Source: Flammeovirga pacifica (GTDB taxonomy: Bacteria; Bacteroidota; Bacteroidia; Cytophagales; Flammeovirgaceae). From it: 64,000 nt of DNA. Made by a program: the position numbers and the translations under genes. Position 1 is the stretch's first letter. Each line of letters starts with the position of its first letter. The notes beneath the pieces were generated by a model. It did no database searches. It was not told the DNA's origin and saw nothing but the letters and a program-made list of their open reading frames with translations. Location: positions 1,605,881 to 1,669,880 of the forward strand of contig NZ_JRYR02000001.1 of the NCBI RefSeq assembly GCF_000807855.2, read 5' to 3'. Shown here piece after piece: positions 37,519 through 45,735 of the stretch.

Positions 37519-37567
37519 GTAATTTTTATATATTGCAGATATTATCCATTTAAGTAATATGATTAAA

Positions 37568-37656
37568 GGTTACTAAAAATAGTGTAACCCATGCACTGTG
37601 CTCAATTAAATCTATTAAAATAGTGATTGTGACACAGTTTCAGCCACAAGCTGAAA
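37568..37656. other. Two inverted repeats between kinase and regulator genes
   Basis: GGTTAC (37568-37573)/GTAACC (37584-37589) and TTTCAGC (37638-37644)/GCTGAAA (37650-37656) lie in the 187-bp gap before the regulator. Neither is followed by a T run, so they are more likely operators or RNA structures than terminators. The gap suggests the regulator may have its own promoter. Confidence 0.35.
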
Positions 37657-37705
37657 TGATTACTCAAAGAAAATAGAACTCACATCAAATTTATATTTAT
37701 AATTA

Positions 37706-38392
37706 ATGACGCAAATTTCAGTAGTATTAACAGACGATCATGTAGTTGTACGTAATGGTATTAAACTCTTACTTGAGAATAGTCATGAGATCAATGTGAT
37801 TGGTGAAGGTGCTAATGGTCAAGAAGCTTTAGATTTATGCCGACAATTACAACCAGATGTTTTGGTAATTGATATTAGAATGCCTGTTATGAATGGTATT
37901 GAGGCTACTTCCAAAATAAAAGAATACAGTCCCAATACAAAGGTACTTATATTATCTATGCACGATGATGCTGAATATATTTTAGACGCTGCAGAAAAAG
38001 GAGCTAGTGGCTATTTACTTAAAGATTCAAATAGTGATGAATTTTTAAAGGCTATTAAAACCGTTCATGAAGATAAAAAATACTTCAGTGGTGATATATC
38101 AAAGGTTTTAGTGGAAAGCTATTTGAATATCAAAAACAATTCTTCTACTACTTCTACTACTCCCAAAAAAGAAGCAGCTAGTATTGATTTAACTAAAAGA
38201 GAAAAAGAGATCCTCAAATATGTTGCTGTAGGAAAAAGTAGTAAGGAGATCGCTTCCACTCTTAATAAAAGTGTTCGAACAGTAGAAACGCACCGTTTCA
38301 ATATCATGAAAAAAATGGAAGTGAAAAGTGCCGTTGAACTTATTGCAAAACTGAATGAATACCCTTCTTTAAAAAGTGAATTAGAATTATAA
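37706..38392 (+). CDS. NarL-like response regulator (REC-LuxR)
   Basis: 228 residues: a receiver domain with Asp10/Asp11, phospho-acceptor Asp56 (DVLVIDIRMP) and Lys near 107, then a linker and a LuxR helix-turn-helix (about 160-220; LTKREKEILKYVAVGKSSKE and SVRTVETHRFNIMKK). It is the obvious partner of the upstream HisKA_3 kinase, which is the class that pairs with NarL-type regulators. Its likely targets are the nearby cobA, nirB and nitrate reductase promoters, where TACTTAT and TACGTA elements cluster; the target assignment is inferred. It ends at a terminator. Confidence 0.9.
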   Translation: MTQISVVLTDDHVVVRNGIKLLLENSHEINVIGEGANGQEALDLCRQLQPDVLVIDIRMPVMNGIEATSKIKEYSPNTKVLILSMHDDAEYILDAAEKGASGYLLKDSNSDEFLKAIKTVHEDKKYFSGDISKVLVESYLNIKNNSSTTSTTPKKEAASIDLTKREKEILKYVAVGKSSKEIASTLNKSVRTVETHRFNIMKKMEVKSAVELIAKLNEYPSLKSELEL

Positions 38393-38422
38393 ATCAAATT
38401 CATTAGAAATTAAAAATATACT

Positions 38423-38453
38423 GCCTATCTACTTAGTTTGATAGGCTTTTTTT
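38423..38453 (+). terminator. Intrinsic terminator of the response regulator
   Basis: GCCTATC (38423-38429) pairs with GATAGGC (38440-38446), followed by seven T. Confidence 0.75.
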
Positions 38454-38483
38454 ATACCCTAAATATCAGTACTTGAAAGTTTT

Positions 38484-38548
38484 TACGTAAAATATTCAAT
38501 TTTTCACCCCAATTATTACGTATTATTACGTATTTTTACTTACTTTTG
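38484..38548 (+). promoter_or_regulatory. Control region of the nitrate reductase gene
   Basis: TACTTTTG (38541-38548) fits the -7 consensus, but there is no TTTG at the -33 position. Instead TACGTA lies exactly there (38517-38522), with another copy 10 bp closer (38527-38532) and a third at 38484-38489. Such a layout suggests an activator that binds where the -33 box is missing. A TACTTAT heptamer lies just downstream (38563-38569). Confidence 0.6.
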
Positions 38549-38619
38549 AATTATACATTACTTACTTATGTTTATCGCAAGCATCCCACTCGGTAAAACA
38601 TTGTAGTAATAAAACAAAC

Positions 38620-38666
38620 ACATGCTTTTTTGGGGGAGGCATGTAAAATGCTTCCTCCTTCTTTTT
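38620..38666 (+). promoter_or_regulatory. Possible attenuator in the nitrate reductase leader
   Basis: The leader holds an 11-bp hairpin, 38632-38642 with 38648-38658 (two G-U pairs, 5-base loop), followed by TTCTTTTT, which resembles an intrinsic terminator 20 bp before the ATG. An upstream ACATGC (38620-38625) can pair with GCATGT (38639-38644), which overlaps the left arm of that hairpin, so the two structures exclude each other. A 16-codon ORF (38622-38672) spans both. No regulator is shown to control the choice. Confidence 0.5.
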
Positions 38667-38685
38667 CACTAAGCAAAAAAAGAAG

Positions 38686-41600
38686 ATGAAAACAATCACA
38701 ACCTATAAATCTACTTGTTCCTATTGTGGTGTAGGCTGCGGTATTGACGTTCATAAAGATGCCAAAGGTAAACTATTCGTTGAGGGTGATGCAAATTACC
38801 CAGTAAACAAGGGAAAGCTTTGCTCTAAAGGCATGAACTTACATTACGTAGTTCAAGACACTTCTGACCGTTTATTATATCCTCAGATGAGATGGAGTAA
38901 ACAACATGAATTACAAAGAGTAGATTGGGATACCGCTTTCACAAGAGCAGCGGCTGTTTTCAAATCAATTATCAAAAAATATGGTCCTGACTCTGTAGGA
39001 ATGTATGTTTCTGGTCAGTGCTTAACAGAAGAATATTATTTAGCCAATAAACTAACAAAAGGATTTTTTCAAACCAACAACATAGATACCAACTCTAGAC
39101 TTTGTATGAGTTCTGCTGTTGTTGGTTATGTTAAAACCCTAGGAGAAGATACCGTACCTATTTCTTATGAAGATATCGAATTAGCAGATACTTTCATGAT
39201 TGCAGGAGCGAACCCAGCTTGGTGTCATCCTATTTTATTTAGAAGAATTGAAGCTCATAAAGAAGCAAATCCTAATACTAAATTAATTGTTGTAGATCCT
39301 AGAAAGACACAATCTTGTGCTTTGGCTGATTTACATCTTCAATTAAAGCCAGGGACTGATATTGTTCTTTATCAAGCAATTGGTAGAGCTATTATAGAAG
39401 AAGGCGATTTAGATTGGGATTTCATCAAAAATCATACAGATGGATTTGATGCTTACCGTAAAGAAGTGATGTCGAGAACCTTTAAAGAGGCGGCAGCAAT
39501 CACAGGTGTAAGTATTGATGATATCAGATTAGCGGCAAGATATATCGGTAATTCAAAAGGTTTTATTAATATGTGGGCGATGGGTCTAAACCAATCTGCT
39601 CAAGGAACCAATAAAAACTTAGCTTTATTAAACCTAAATTTAATTACTGGTCAAATAGGCAAACCTGGTGCAGGACCATTCTCATTAACAGGTCAGCCTA
39701 ATGCAATGGGTGGTCGTGAAGTGGGTGGTATGGCTTCGTTGTTAGCCGCTCATCATGATTTAAAAAATCCTGAACATAGAGAAAAAGTTGCCAATTTCTG
39801 GGGCGTGGATAGCATTCAAGAAAAGCCAGGTAAAACGGCTACAGAAATGTTTGAAGCTTTGCACTCTGGTGAAATGAAAGCTGTTTGGATTGTTTGTACA
39901 AACCCAATGGTCAGTCTACCAGATTCTAAATTAGTAGAAGAAGCGCTTAAGAAAGCAAAATTTGTTATCGTACAAGATATCTCAGGAAAAGCAGATTCTA
40001 TTGAACATGCTGATCTAATCTTACCAGCTGCAGGTTGGTTAGAAAAAGAGGGAACAATGACGAATTCTGAAAGACGTATCAGTCATTTAGAACGTGTTAT
40101 ACCATCTCCTGGCGAAGCACTACCTGATACTGAAATATTCTGCCGTTTTGCTCAAAAAATGGGCTACCACGGATTTGATTATCAATCAACAGAGGATATT
40201 TTTAAAGAACACGCTGCTCTTACAAAAGGAACAAATATTGACATCTCTGAGGTTACTTACGATACTCTAAAAAGAGAAAGATCAATCCAATGGCCTTATG
40301 TAAATGGCAAAAGTCAAGAAAGATTATTTACTGATCATCAATTCTATACACCAAATAAAAGGGCTCAAATTTTAACATCAGGTCCACAAAATGAATCAGA
40401 TGTTATTAATGAAGATTTACCATTAGTATTAACTACTGGTAGAATTAGAGACCAATGGCATACGATGACCCGTACAGGGAAAGTAAATAAACTAAATCAA
40501 CATATTAGTCTTCCTTTCCTTGAAATGCACCCTCATGATGCAAAATCAAGAAACTTAAATGATGGCGATACAGCTGTTATTCAAACAACAAGAGGAGAAT
40601 GTAGAGTGAATGTAACTATTACTACTGACATCAAAAAAGGAGTAATATTTATGCCTATGCACTGGGGTAAGATTGGTGATCAAAGTTTTGCAAGAGTCAA
40701 TAACTTAACGGCCAATCACATTGATCCTATTTCTAAGGAGCCCGACTTTAAATTCTCTGCTGCTCAAGTTGTCAAGTATAAAAAAGAGAAAGAAAGAATC
40801 TTAATTATTGGAGCTGGTGCAGCTTCATATCGTTTCTTATATACTTATAGAGAGCTGAATAAAGAGGATACTATCGAAGTGTTCTCTAACGAAGCAACTC
40901 CTTTTTATAATAGAGTACTTTTACCTGAGTATGTCAACGAAACATTACTTTGGAAAGATCTTCAAAAGTATGATAGCTTAAAAGAATTTGATGATTTAGA
41001 TATCAAGATTCATATCGGAAAATCAATTCAAAGTGTTGATAGAAAAACAAAAGCCATTACCGATCAATTTGGTGAGGTGTATCAATATGACAAATTAGTT
41101 ATTGCCACAGGTAGTAGACCATTTGTTCCGGCTGACGTCCCTATTCATTTAGAAGGGGTATTCACAATGAGGAATAAAAAGAATGCTGATAACTTAAAAC
41201 AATATCTTGGTGGACAAGGATCTGTAGTTATTGTAGGTGGTGGTCTATTAGGACTAGAACTTGCAGCATCATTAAGAGAAATCAATATTGATGTCACTAT
41301 AGTACAGTTAGCAGGCCGTTTAATGGATAGACAGCTTGATCCTACAGCATCAGAACTTCTATTGAATCATGTTGAAGATAAAGGAATAGAAGTACTACTT
41401 AACGATCAAGTTCAAACCATTGAAAAAGTAGGTGATAAATCCTATAAAGCAAAACTAAAAGGTGGTAGAACTATCGAAAGTCAAGCCATTGTTTATGCTA
41501 TTGGTACAAGACCAAATGTTGAACTTGGTAAAGAATCTGGATTAAAAACATCTAGAGGTTTGTTGGTAAATGAATACTTACAAACGTCTGATTCCGATAT

Positions 41601-42192
41601 TTTTGCAATGGGTGAGATTGCAGAATTTGATGGTCAGATGAATGGAACAACAGCAGGTGCTGAAGAACAGGCGGACTCATGTGCTCGTTTCATTTCTGGC
41701 GATCTTCTAAGTAGATATAATGGCACCCTTCCTATGAACATTCTTAAATTCTCGGATTTATCACTTTGTTCATTAGGTATTATAGATTATCCTAGAAAAG
41801 ATCGTTCTTACGAAGAGGTCATCTTACTAGATAAAGCACAAGCCTTTTATAAAAAGTGTATTATCAAAGACGACAAACTTGTTGGTACTGTTTTATTGGG
41901 CGACAAAGCTGAATTTGCTGATTATAAAAAGCTTATTGAGTTAAAGACAGAGCTGGGCAGCAGAAGATCAGAATTACTTAGAGGAAAAAGTGATGCTGAA
42001 CCTTTAATGGGTGAAGTAATTTGCTCTTGTGGTAATGTTGGTTCTGGTAACATCGATAAAGCAATTAATAATGGCTGTACAAACCTAAATTCGTTATGTG
42101 AATCTACAGGTGCAGGCCTTGGTTGTGGTAGTTGTAAAACAGAATTACAACAAATTTTAAAGAACCATGAAGAAAAAGTACTTACTTTGTAA
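38686..42192 (+). CDS. nasA: Assimilatory nitrate reductase fused to a flavoprotein reductase
   Basis: 1168 residues. The N-terminal part (about 1-700) is a bis-MGD molybdenum enzyme of the Nas/Nap type: [4Fe-4S] ligands Cys11, Cys14, Cys18 and Cys46, and a Mo-ligand Cys in SRLCMSSAVVGY. No TAT signal is present, so it acts in the cytoplasm. A NasB-like FAD/NAD(P)H domain follows (about 705-1105: ILIIGAGAASYRF, VVIVGGGLLGLELAASL), then a BFD-like [2Fe-2S] end (ICSCGNVGSGNID, CGSCKTELQ). NAD(P)H to nitrate electron transfer may thus occur in one chain. The next gene, 18 bp on, encodes a rubredoxin protein. Family fusions of Nas with NasB are known in some bacteria; the exact electron donor is inferred. 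Confidence 0.93.
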   Translation: MKTITTYKSTCSYCGVGCGIDVHKDAKGKLFVEGDANYPVNKGKLCSKGMNLHYVVQDTSDRLLYPQMRWSKQHELQRVDWDTAFTRAAAVFKSIIKKYGPDSVGMYVSGQCLTEEYYLANKLTKGFFQTNNIDTNSRLCMSSAVVGYVKTLGEDTVPISYEDIELADTFMIAGANPAWCHPILFRRIEAHKEANPNTKLIVVDPRKTQSCALADLHLQLKPGTDIVLYQAIGRAIIEEGDLDWDFIKNHTDGFDAYRKEVMSRTFKEAAAITGVSIDDIRLAARYIGNSKGFINMWAMGLNQSAQGTNKNLALLNLNLITGQIGKPGAGPFSLTGQPNAMGGREVGGMASLLAAHHDLKNPEHREKVANFWGVDSIQEKPGKTATEMFEALHSGEMKAVWIVCTNPMVSLPDSKLVEEALKKAKFVIVQDISGKADSIEHADLILPAAGWLEKEGTMTNSERRISHLERVIPSPGEALPDTEIFCRFAQKMGYHGFDYQSTEDIFKEHAALTKGTNIDISEVTYDTLKRERSIQWPYVNGKSQERLFTDHQFYTPNKRAQILTSGPQNESDVINEDLPLVLTTGRIRDQWHTMTRTGKVNKLNQHISLPFLEMHPHDAKSRNLNDGDTAVIQTTRGECRVNVTITTDIKKGVIFMPMHWGKIGDQSFARVNNLTANHIDPISKEPDFKFSAAQVVKYKKEKERILIIGAGAASYRFLYTYRELNKEDTIEVFSNEATPFYNRVLLPEYVNETLLWKDLQKYDSLKEFDDLDIKIHIGKSIQSVDRKTKAITDQFGEVYQYDKLVIATGSRPFVPADVPIHLEGVFTMRNKKNADNLKQYLGGQGSVVIVGGGLLGLELAASLREINIDVTIVQLAGRLMDRQLDPTASELLLNHVEDKGIEVLLNDQVQTIEKVGDKSYKAKLKGGRTIESQAIVYAIGTRPNVELGKESGLKTSRGLLVNEYLQTSDSDIFAMGEIAEFDGQMNGTTAGAEEQADSCARFISGDLLSRYNGTLPMNILKFSDLSLCSLGIIDYPRKDRSYEEVILLDKAQAFYKKCIIKDDKLVGTVLLGDKAEFADYKKLIELKTELGSRRSELLRGKSDAEPLMGEVICSCGNVGSGNIDKAINNGCTNLNSLCESTGAGLGCGSCKTELQQILKNHEEKVLTL

Positions 42193-42210
42193 AAACGCAA
42201 ACTTTCAATT

Positions 42211-43665
42211 ATGATTGACCAACTATCAACAGAAACAATAGAAAAAGAAGATTTGGTAAGGGTTTTCGTCAAAGGTGGTATTTCATCTCCTGGCGATCTT
42301 CTCAAAATCATTCAAGTAGCTGATGAATTAGATGTAGAATATTTACATTTTGGTTCTAGGCAAGATATATTATTCGCTCCACCAAGAATCAGTAGACCGA
42401 AATTAAGAGAGACTTTTGAATCTATTAAAACGGGTTATGATTGTGACGGAGAGTCTTATCAAAATATTGTAACGTCTTATGTTGCTTTAGATGTAATACC
42501 AAGTACTTCTTGGTTAGCAGCACATACTTATCATTACATACTAGATACTTTTGATTTTCAACCAAAGTTAAAAATCAATATTACTGATCCAGCACAAACG
42601 ATGGTACCTTTATTCACAGGTCAATTGAATTTTGTAGCTTCAGAAAAAGAAGGGTATTGGTATTTATATATTCGAGAAGAGGAGCAAGCTGAAGTACTTT
42701 GGGAATGCCCTAATCTTATCTACAATTATGATATAGCGAAAGTTGCAAAAGCTTTTGAAGGACTTTATATACCTGGAAAAACAATTGAGTCAGCTAAGGT
42801 GTGGAAAACTATTGTAGCCACTCTAGACATCAATACACTAGCTAAAACAAATAGACTAAACTTACCTACAGGACCTTTTCCTTATTATGAAGGATTAAAC
42901 AGAATGATTAGTGGTAAATATTGGTTGGGTTTATATTGGAGAAACAATTGTTTCGATCTTCCGTTCTTGAAACAACTTTGTGAATTATGTCTTCGTACAA
43001 ATATTGGTAAAATCACTTTAACACCATGGAAATCATTTATTGTTAAAGGGATTGATGCGAAACATATTATAAGTTGGGAAAAGCTTTTGGGAAAATATGG
43101 TATCAATGTAAGACATTCCTCATTAGAGTTAAATTGGCATTTACCTGTATTGGATCAAGAAGCCTTAGATCTGAAAGACTTTTTAGTAAGAGCTCTAGAC
43201 AAACAAGACATAAGTACTTACGGTTTAACATTTACTATTAAGACTAAACCGGTAATTCTTTTCACTTCGGTTGTTATTGAATCTATTCCATCAAGTAGTG
43301 GTAACTTGTTCAATGTTCTTTATGCAAAAGACTTCAACTGTAATGAACCAAAGTACATTACTTATGTCAAAAGGGTACCTAAGGAAGCTATTCCTCCTAT
43401 TCTAATAGAATTAAGTCATCTATACTATGAACAACTAGACAATAGTAATTACGGTGTTGATGAGCCAAAAGCGAACACTTCACAACAAACAGTAAAAGTG
43501 TATCAATGCAATAATTGTTTAAGTATTTATGATGAAAGTTTAGGAATGCCTGAGGAAGGAATACCTGCAAATACGCAATTTGAATTCCTACCTAGTTCTT
43601 TTACTTGTCCATTATGTGATGCAGAGAAGGAATCTTTCCAAGAAATTGAAATGCCTAAAAATTAA
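42211..43665 (+). CDS. Rubredoxin protein with sulfite-reductase-like half domains
   Basis: 484 residues. The C-terminus is a rubredoxin with Cys433, Cys436, Cys466 and Cys469 (YQCNNC and FTCPLC). The first about 420 residues resemble the ferredoxin-like half domains of nitrite/sulfite reductases and CobG: LVRVFVKGGISSPGDLLKII with LHFGSRQDILF near the start, and IGKITLTPWKSFIVKGI near 265-285. The C-x5-C and C-x3-C ligands for siroheme and [4Fe-4S] are absent, so this is probably a non-catalytic scaffold. It follows the nitrate reductase by 18 bp and likely serves as its electron carrier or assembly partner. The function is inferred. Confidence 0.7.
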   Translation: MIDQLSTETIEKEDLVRVFVKGGISSPGDLLKIIQVADELDVEYLHFGSRQDILFAPPRISRPKLRETFESIKTGYDCDGESYQNIVTSYVALDVIPSTSWLAAHTYHYILDTFDFQPKLKINITDPAQTMVPLFTGQLNFVASEKEGYWYLYIREEEQAEVLWECPNLIYNYDIAKVAKAFEGLYIPGKTIESAKVWKTIVATLDINTLAKTNRLNLPTGPFPYYEGLNRMISGKYWLGLYWRNNCFDLPFLKQLCELCLRTNIGKITLTPWKSFIVKGIDAKHIISWEKLLGKYGINVRHSSLELNWHLPVLDQEALDLKDFLVRALDKQDISTYGLTFTIKTKPVILFTSVVIESIPSSSGNLFNVLYAKDFNCNEPKYITYVKRVPKEAIPPILIELSHLYYEQLDNSNYGVDEPKANTSQQTVKVYQCNNCLSIYDESLGMPEEGIPANTQFEFLPSSFTCPLCDAEKESFQEIEMPKN

Positions 43666-43684
43666 TTAGGTCTATAAAAAATTC

Positions 43685-43718
43685 AAGGCATCTATTGATT
43701 TATTTCAATAGATGCCTT
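43685..43718. terminator. Bidirectional intrinsic terminator
   Basis: A 14-bp perfect stem AAGGCATCTATTGA (43685-43698) with its complement (43705-43718), followed by T on the plus strand. It closes the nitrate reductase operon and the convergent DUF4269 gene. Confidence 0.85.
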
Positions 43719-43721
43719 TTT

Positions 43722-44264
43722 TTATTGTTGAATGTTATCCCAAAATTTCAATAACTCAAGATAAGGGTCTCCTTCTAATTCCAACAATTTTGCAAAAGCA
43801 GGTTCAGTTTTTAAACCATCTGCCTTTAATGCGATAATTTCTTTTTTGAAATCTTCTCCTTTTAGACCAAGAAAATAATGTTCAATGAGCATATGTCGGT
43901 AAGCATTTTGTTCATTAGTTGGTTTATTCTCTGCAAATATTTCAATTTGCATACCTTTTACAAAAAAGGAATAGGTAACATATTCTTTTTGATTTCTAAT
44001 CTGAATCCCTGAATAACTGTAGTCATCATGATGAGCATAATTCTTTTCAATTATCTGATGAAATTCTGAGAAATCACTTACCTCACAAATAATATCTAAA
44101 TCACTACCTTCAACATCAATTCCAATAGGTATTGTTCCTGTTAAGATAGGGTGATATTTCATAAGGATAGAGAATAGATCAACTTCTTTCAATAATCTAT
44201 ATGAAAATTGTTGTATCGAACTCCCCTCTTTTAAATAAGAAATATCTATAAAGTCACGCATCAT
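43722..44264 (-). CDS. DUF4269 family protein (nucleotidyltransferase fold)
   Basis: 180 residues from the ATG at 44264. A start 11 codons earlier (44297) would overlap moaE by 22 bp and is less likely, because the family motif begins MRDFIDISYLKEG. The GTIPIGIDVEGSDLDIICEV segment has the metal-binding D-x-D of nucleotidyltransferases, consistent with DUF4269. It lies 11 bp after moaE, so it is probably cotranscribed with the molybdopterin synthase genes, though a functional link is unproven. Confidence 0.8.
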   Translation of the reverse strand: MMRDFIDISYLKEGSSIQQFSYRLLKEVDLFSILMKYHPILTGTIPIGIDVEGSDLDIICEVSDFSEFHQIIEKNYAHHDDYSYSGIQIRNQKEYVTYSFFVKGMQIEIFAENKPTNEQNAYRHMLIEHYFLGLKGEDFKKEIIALKADGLKTEPAFAKLLELEGDPYLELLKFWDNIQQ

Positions 44265-44275
44265 CTGCTCATTTT

Positions 44276-44689
44276 TTATGGGTGAGAAAAAACCCAATGT
44301 GAACCGTCTTCAAAAAACTCTTTTTTCCAGATAGGAACTGTATCTTTTAATGTATCAATGGCATATTGACAACCATCAAAACTAGCCTTCCTATGGGGCG
44401 TAGCAACAGCAATTACAACTGCAATCTCCCCTACTTTACAATCTCCTAATGCGTGAACAATACTTACCTTTGAAGCTTGATATTGATTTTTTACTTGATC
44501 AGCAATTTTTGTCAATTCTGAAATGGCCATTGGCTCATAAGCTTCGAAAAACAACTTGGAAACGTTTTTTCCTTTAAAGTTATTTCTTACCGTCCCCACA
44601 AAGATATCTATAGCACCACAGGCATCTGACTGTACAGAAGCTGTAATTTCATTGACATCAATTTCTTGAGTAGATTTTAATGCTATCAT
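44276..44689 (-). CDS. moaE: Molybdopterin synthase catalytic subunit
   Basis: 137 residues; transfers sulfur from MoaD thiocarboxylate to cyclic pyranopterin to make molybdopterin. Typical segments are AIDIFVGTVRNNFKGK, VSIVHALGDCKVGEIAVVIA, ATPHRKASFDGCQYAIDTLK and PIWKKEFFEDGSHWV, which holds the active-site Lys. It follows moaD by 10 bp. Confidence 0.95.
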   Translation of the reverse strand: MIALKSTQEIDVNEITASVQSDACGAIDIFVGTVRNNFKGKNVSKLFFEAYEPMAISELTKIADQVKNQYQASKVSIVHALGDCKVGEIAVVIAVATPHRKASFDGCQYAIDTLKDTVPIWKKEFFEDGSHWVFSHP

Positions 44690-44699
44690 AATATATTTA

Positions 44700-44939
44700 T
44701 CAACCTCCTGACATAGGAGGAATCAATGCAATTTCGTCTGTTTGTTTAATTAATTCTGATCCATCTGCATGCTCACCATTAACGGCTAAAGCAATTGATC
44801 TCAGTTTTTGTAATTCTGGGTAACGTTCTTTTAAAGCATCTAAAAGGTCATTAGATGTTTTTTGATCTTCTTTAAGTTCCCAAACCAATTGAGCATCACC
44901 GATAATATCTTTAGTGATGCCAAAGAGTAAAATTTTCAT
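44700..44939 (-). CDS. moaD: Molybdopterin synthase sulfur carrier subunit
   Basis: 79 residues with a ubiquitin-like beta-grasp fold and the terminal Gly-Gly (IPPMSGG) that is adenylylated and thiocarboxylated before sulfur transfer to MoaE. The activating enzyme (MoeB) is not encoded in the window. First gene of moaD-moaE-DUF4269. Confidence 0.93.
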   Translation of the reverse strand: MKILLFGITKDIIGDAQLVWELKEDQKTSNDLLDALKERYPELQKLRSIALAVNGEHADGSELIKQTDEIALIPPMSGG

Positions 44940-45041
44940 TCTTAAAATTAATCATAAAGTTGATTATTATACCAAGTTAACTATGATAAGTCTTATAACA
45001 ATGGGTATAAATAGGTGAATTTATCAAAATGAATATATAAA

Positions 45042-45071
45042 AAAAGGCTTCCACTGAAGTGAAAGCCTTTT
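45042..45071. terminator. Intrinsic terminator after nqrE
   Basis: AAAAGGCTT (45042-45050) pairs with AAGCCTTTT (45063-45071), extended by ACT/AGT-type pairs, followed on the minus strand by a T run. It separates nqrE from moaD and rules out nqrF in the same transcript. Confidence 0.8.
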
Positions 45072-45090
45072 GAATTTCATCCTTAAAAGA

Positions 45091-45702
45091 CTAAAGAGAA
45101 ATACCCATGAATGACATGAATGCCAAGCCCATCAAACCAGTGATGATGAAGGTAATTCCTAAACCTTTTAATGGAGCAGGTACGTTAGAATATTTCATTC
45201 TCTCACGAATTGCTGCTAATGCAACGATTGCAATTAACCAACCAATACCAGAAGAGAAACCGTAAACAGTTGCTTGAATGATATTGTAATCTCTTGGTAC
45301 CATAAAGAATGCAGCACCTAAGATTGAACAGTTTACCGCAATAAGTGGTAAGAAAATACCTAATGAACCATATAATGAAGGAGAAAATTTCTCGATAATC
45401 ATCTCTACTAACTGTACAGTAGAAGCTACTACAGCAATAAATAAGATATACGTTAAGAAATCAAGGCTAATACCTGCGTAAGCATCACTTACCCAAGCCA
45501 ATGCACCTTCTTTCAAAATATAATTATATACCAACCAGTTCAAAGGAACTGTGATTGTCAATACGAATGTTACAGCTGCACCTAAACCGAATGCAGTATC
45601 AACTTTCTTAGAAACGGCCAAATAAGAACACATTCCCAAGAAATACGCGAACACCATGTTGTCGATAAAGATCGACTTGATTGCAAGATTTAATAAATCC
45701 AT
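45091..45702 (-). CDS. nqrE: Na+-translocating NADH:quinone reductase subunit E
   Basis: 203 residues, six membrane helices, part of the Na+-NQR complex. Begins [20 protein letters not shown] and has [12 protein letters not shown] near the second helix, whose Cys is a ligand of the membrane-embedded iron centre shared with NqrD. Last gene of nqrABCDE; ends before a terminator. Confidence 0.95.
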   Translation of the reverse strand: MDLLNLAIKSIFIDNMVFAYFLGMCSYLAVSKKVDTAFGLGAAVTFVLTITVPLNWLVYNYILKEGALAWVSDAYAGISLDFLTYILFIAVVASTVQLVEMIIEKFSPSLYGSLGIFLPLIAVNCSILGAAFFMVPRDYNIIQATVYGFSSGIGWLIAIVALAAIRERMKYSNVPAPLKGLGITFIITGLMGLAFMSFMGISL

Positions 45703-45735
45703 TTTTGTGTCGAATGTTTTTTAATGAAATTGTTC

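Noticed and set aside
38622-38672. 16-codon leader ORF before the nitrate reductase as an annotated gene
   Set aside because: Short and Phe/Leu-rich without conservation data; kept only as part of the attenuator hypothesis.
38572-38754. Minus-strand frame across the nitrate reductase leader
   Set aside because: It runs antisense through the leader and gene start, with no start signal of its own.
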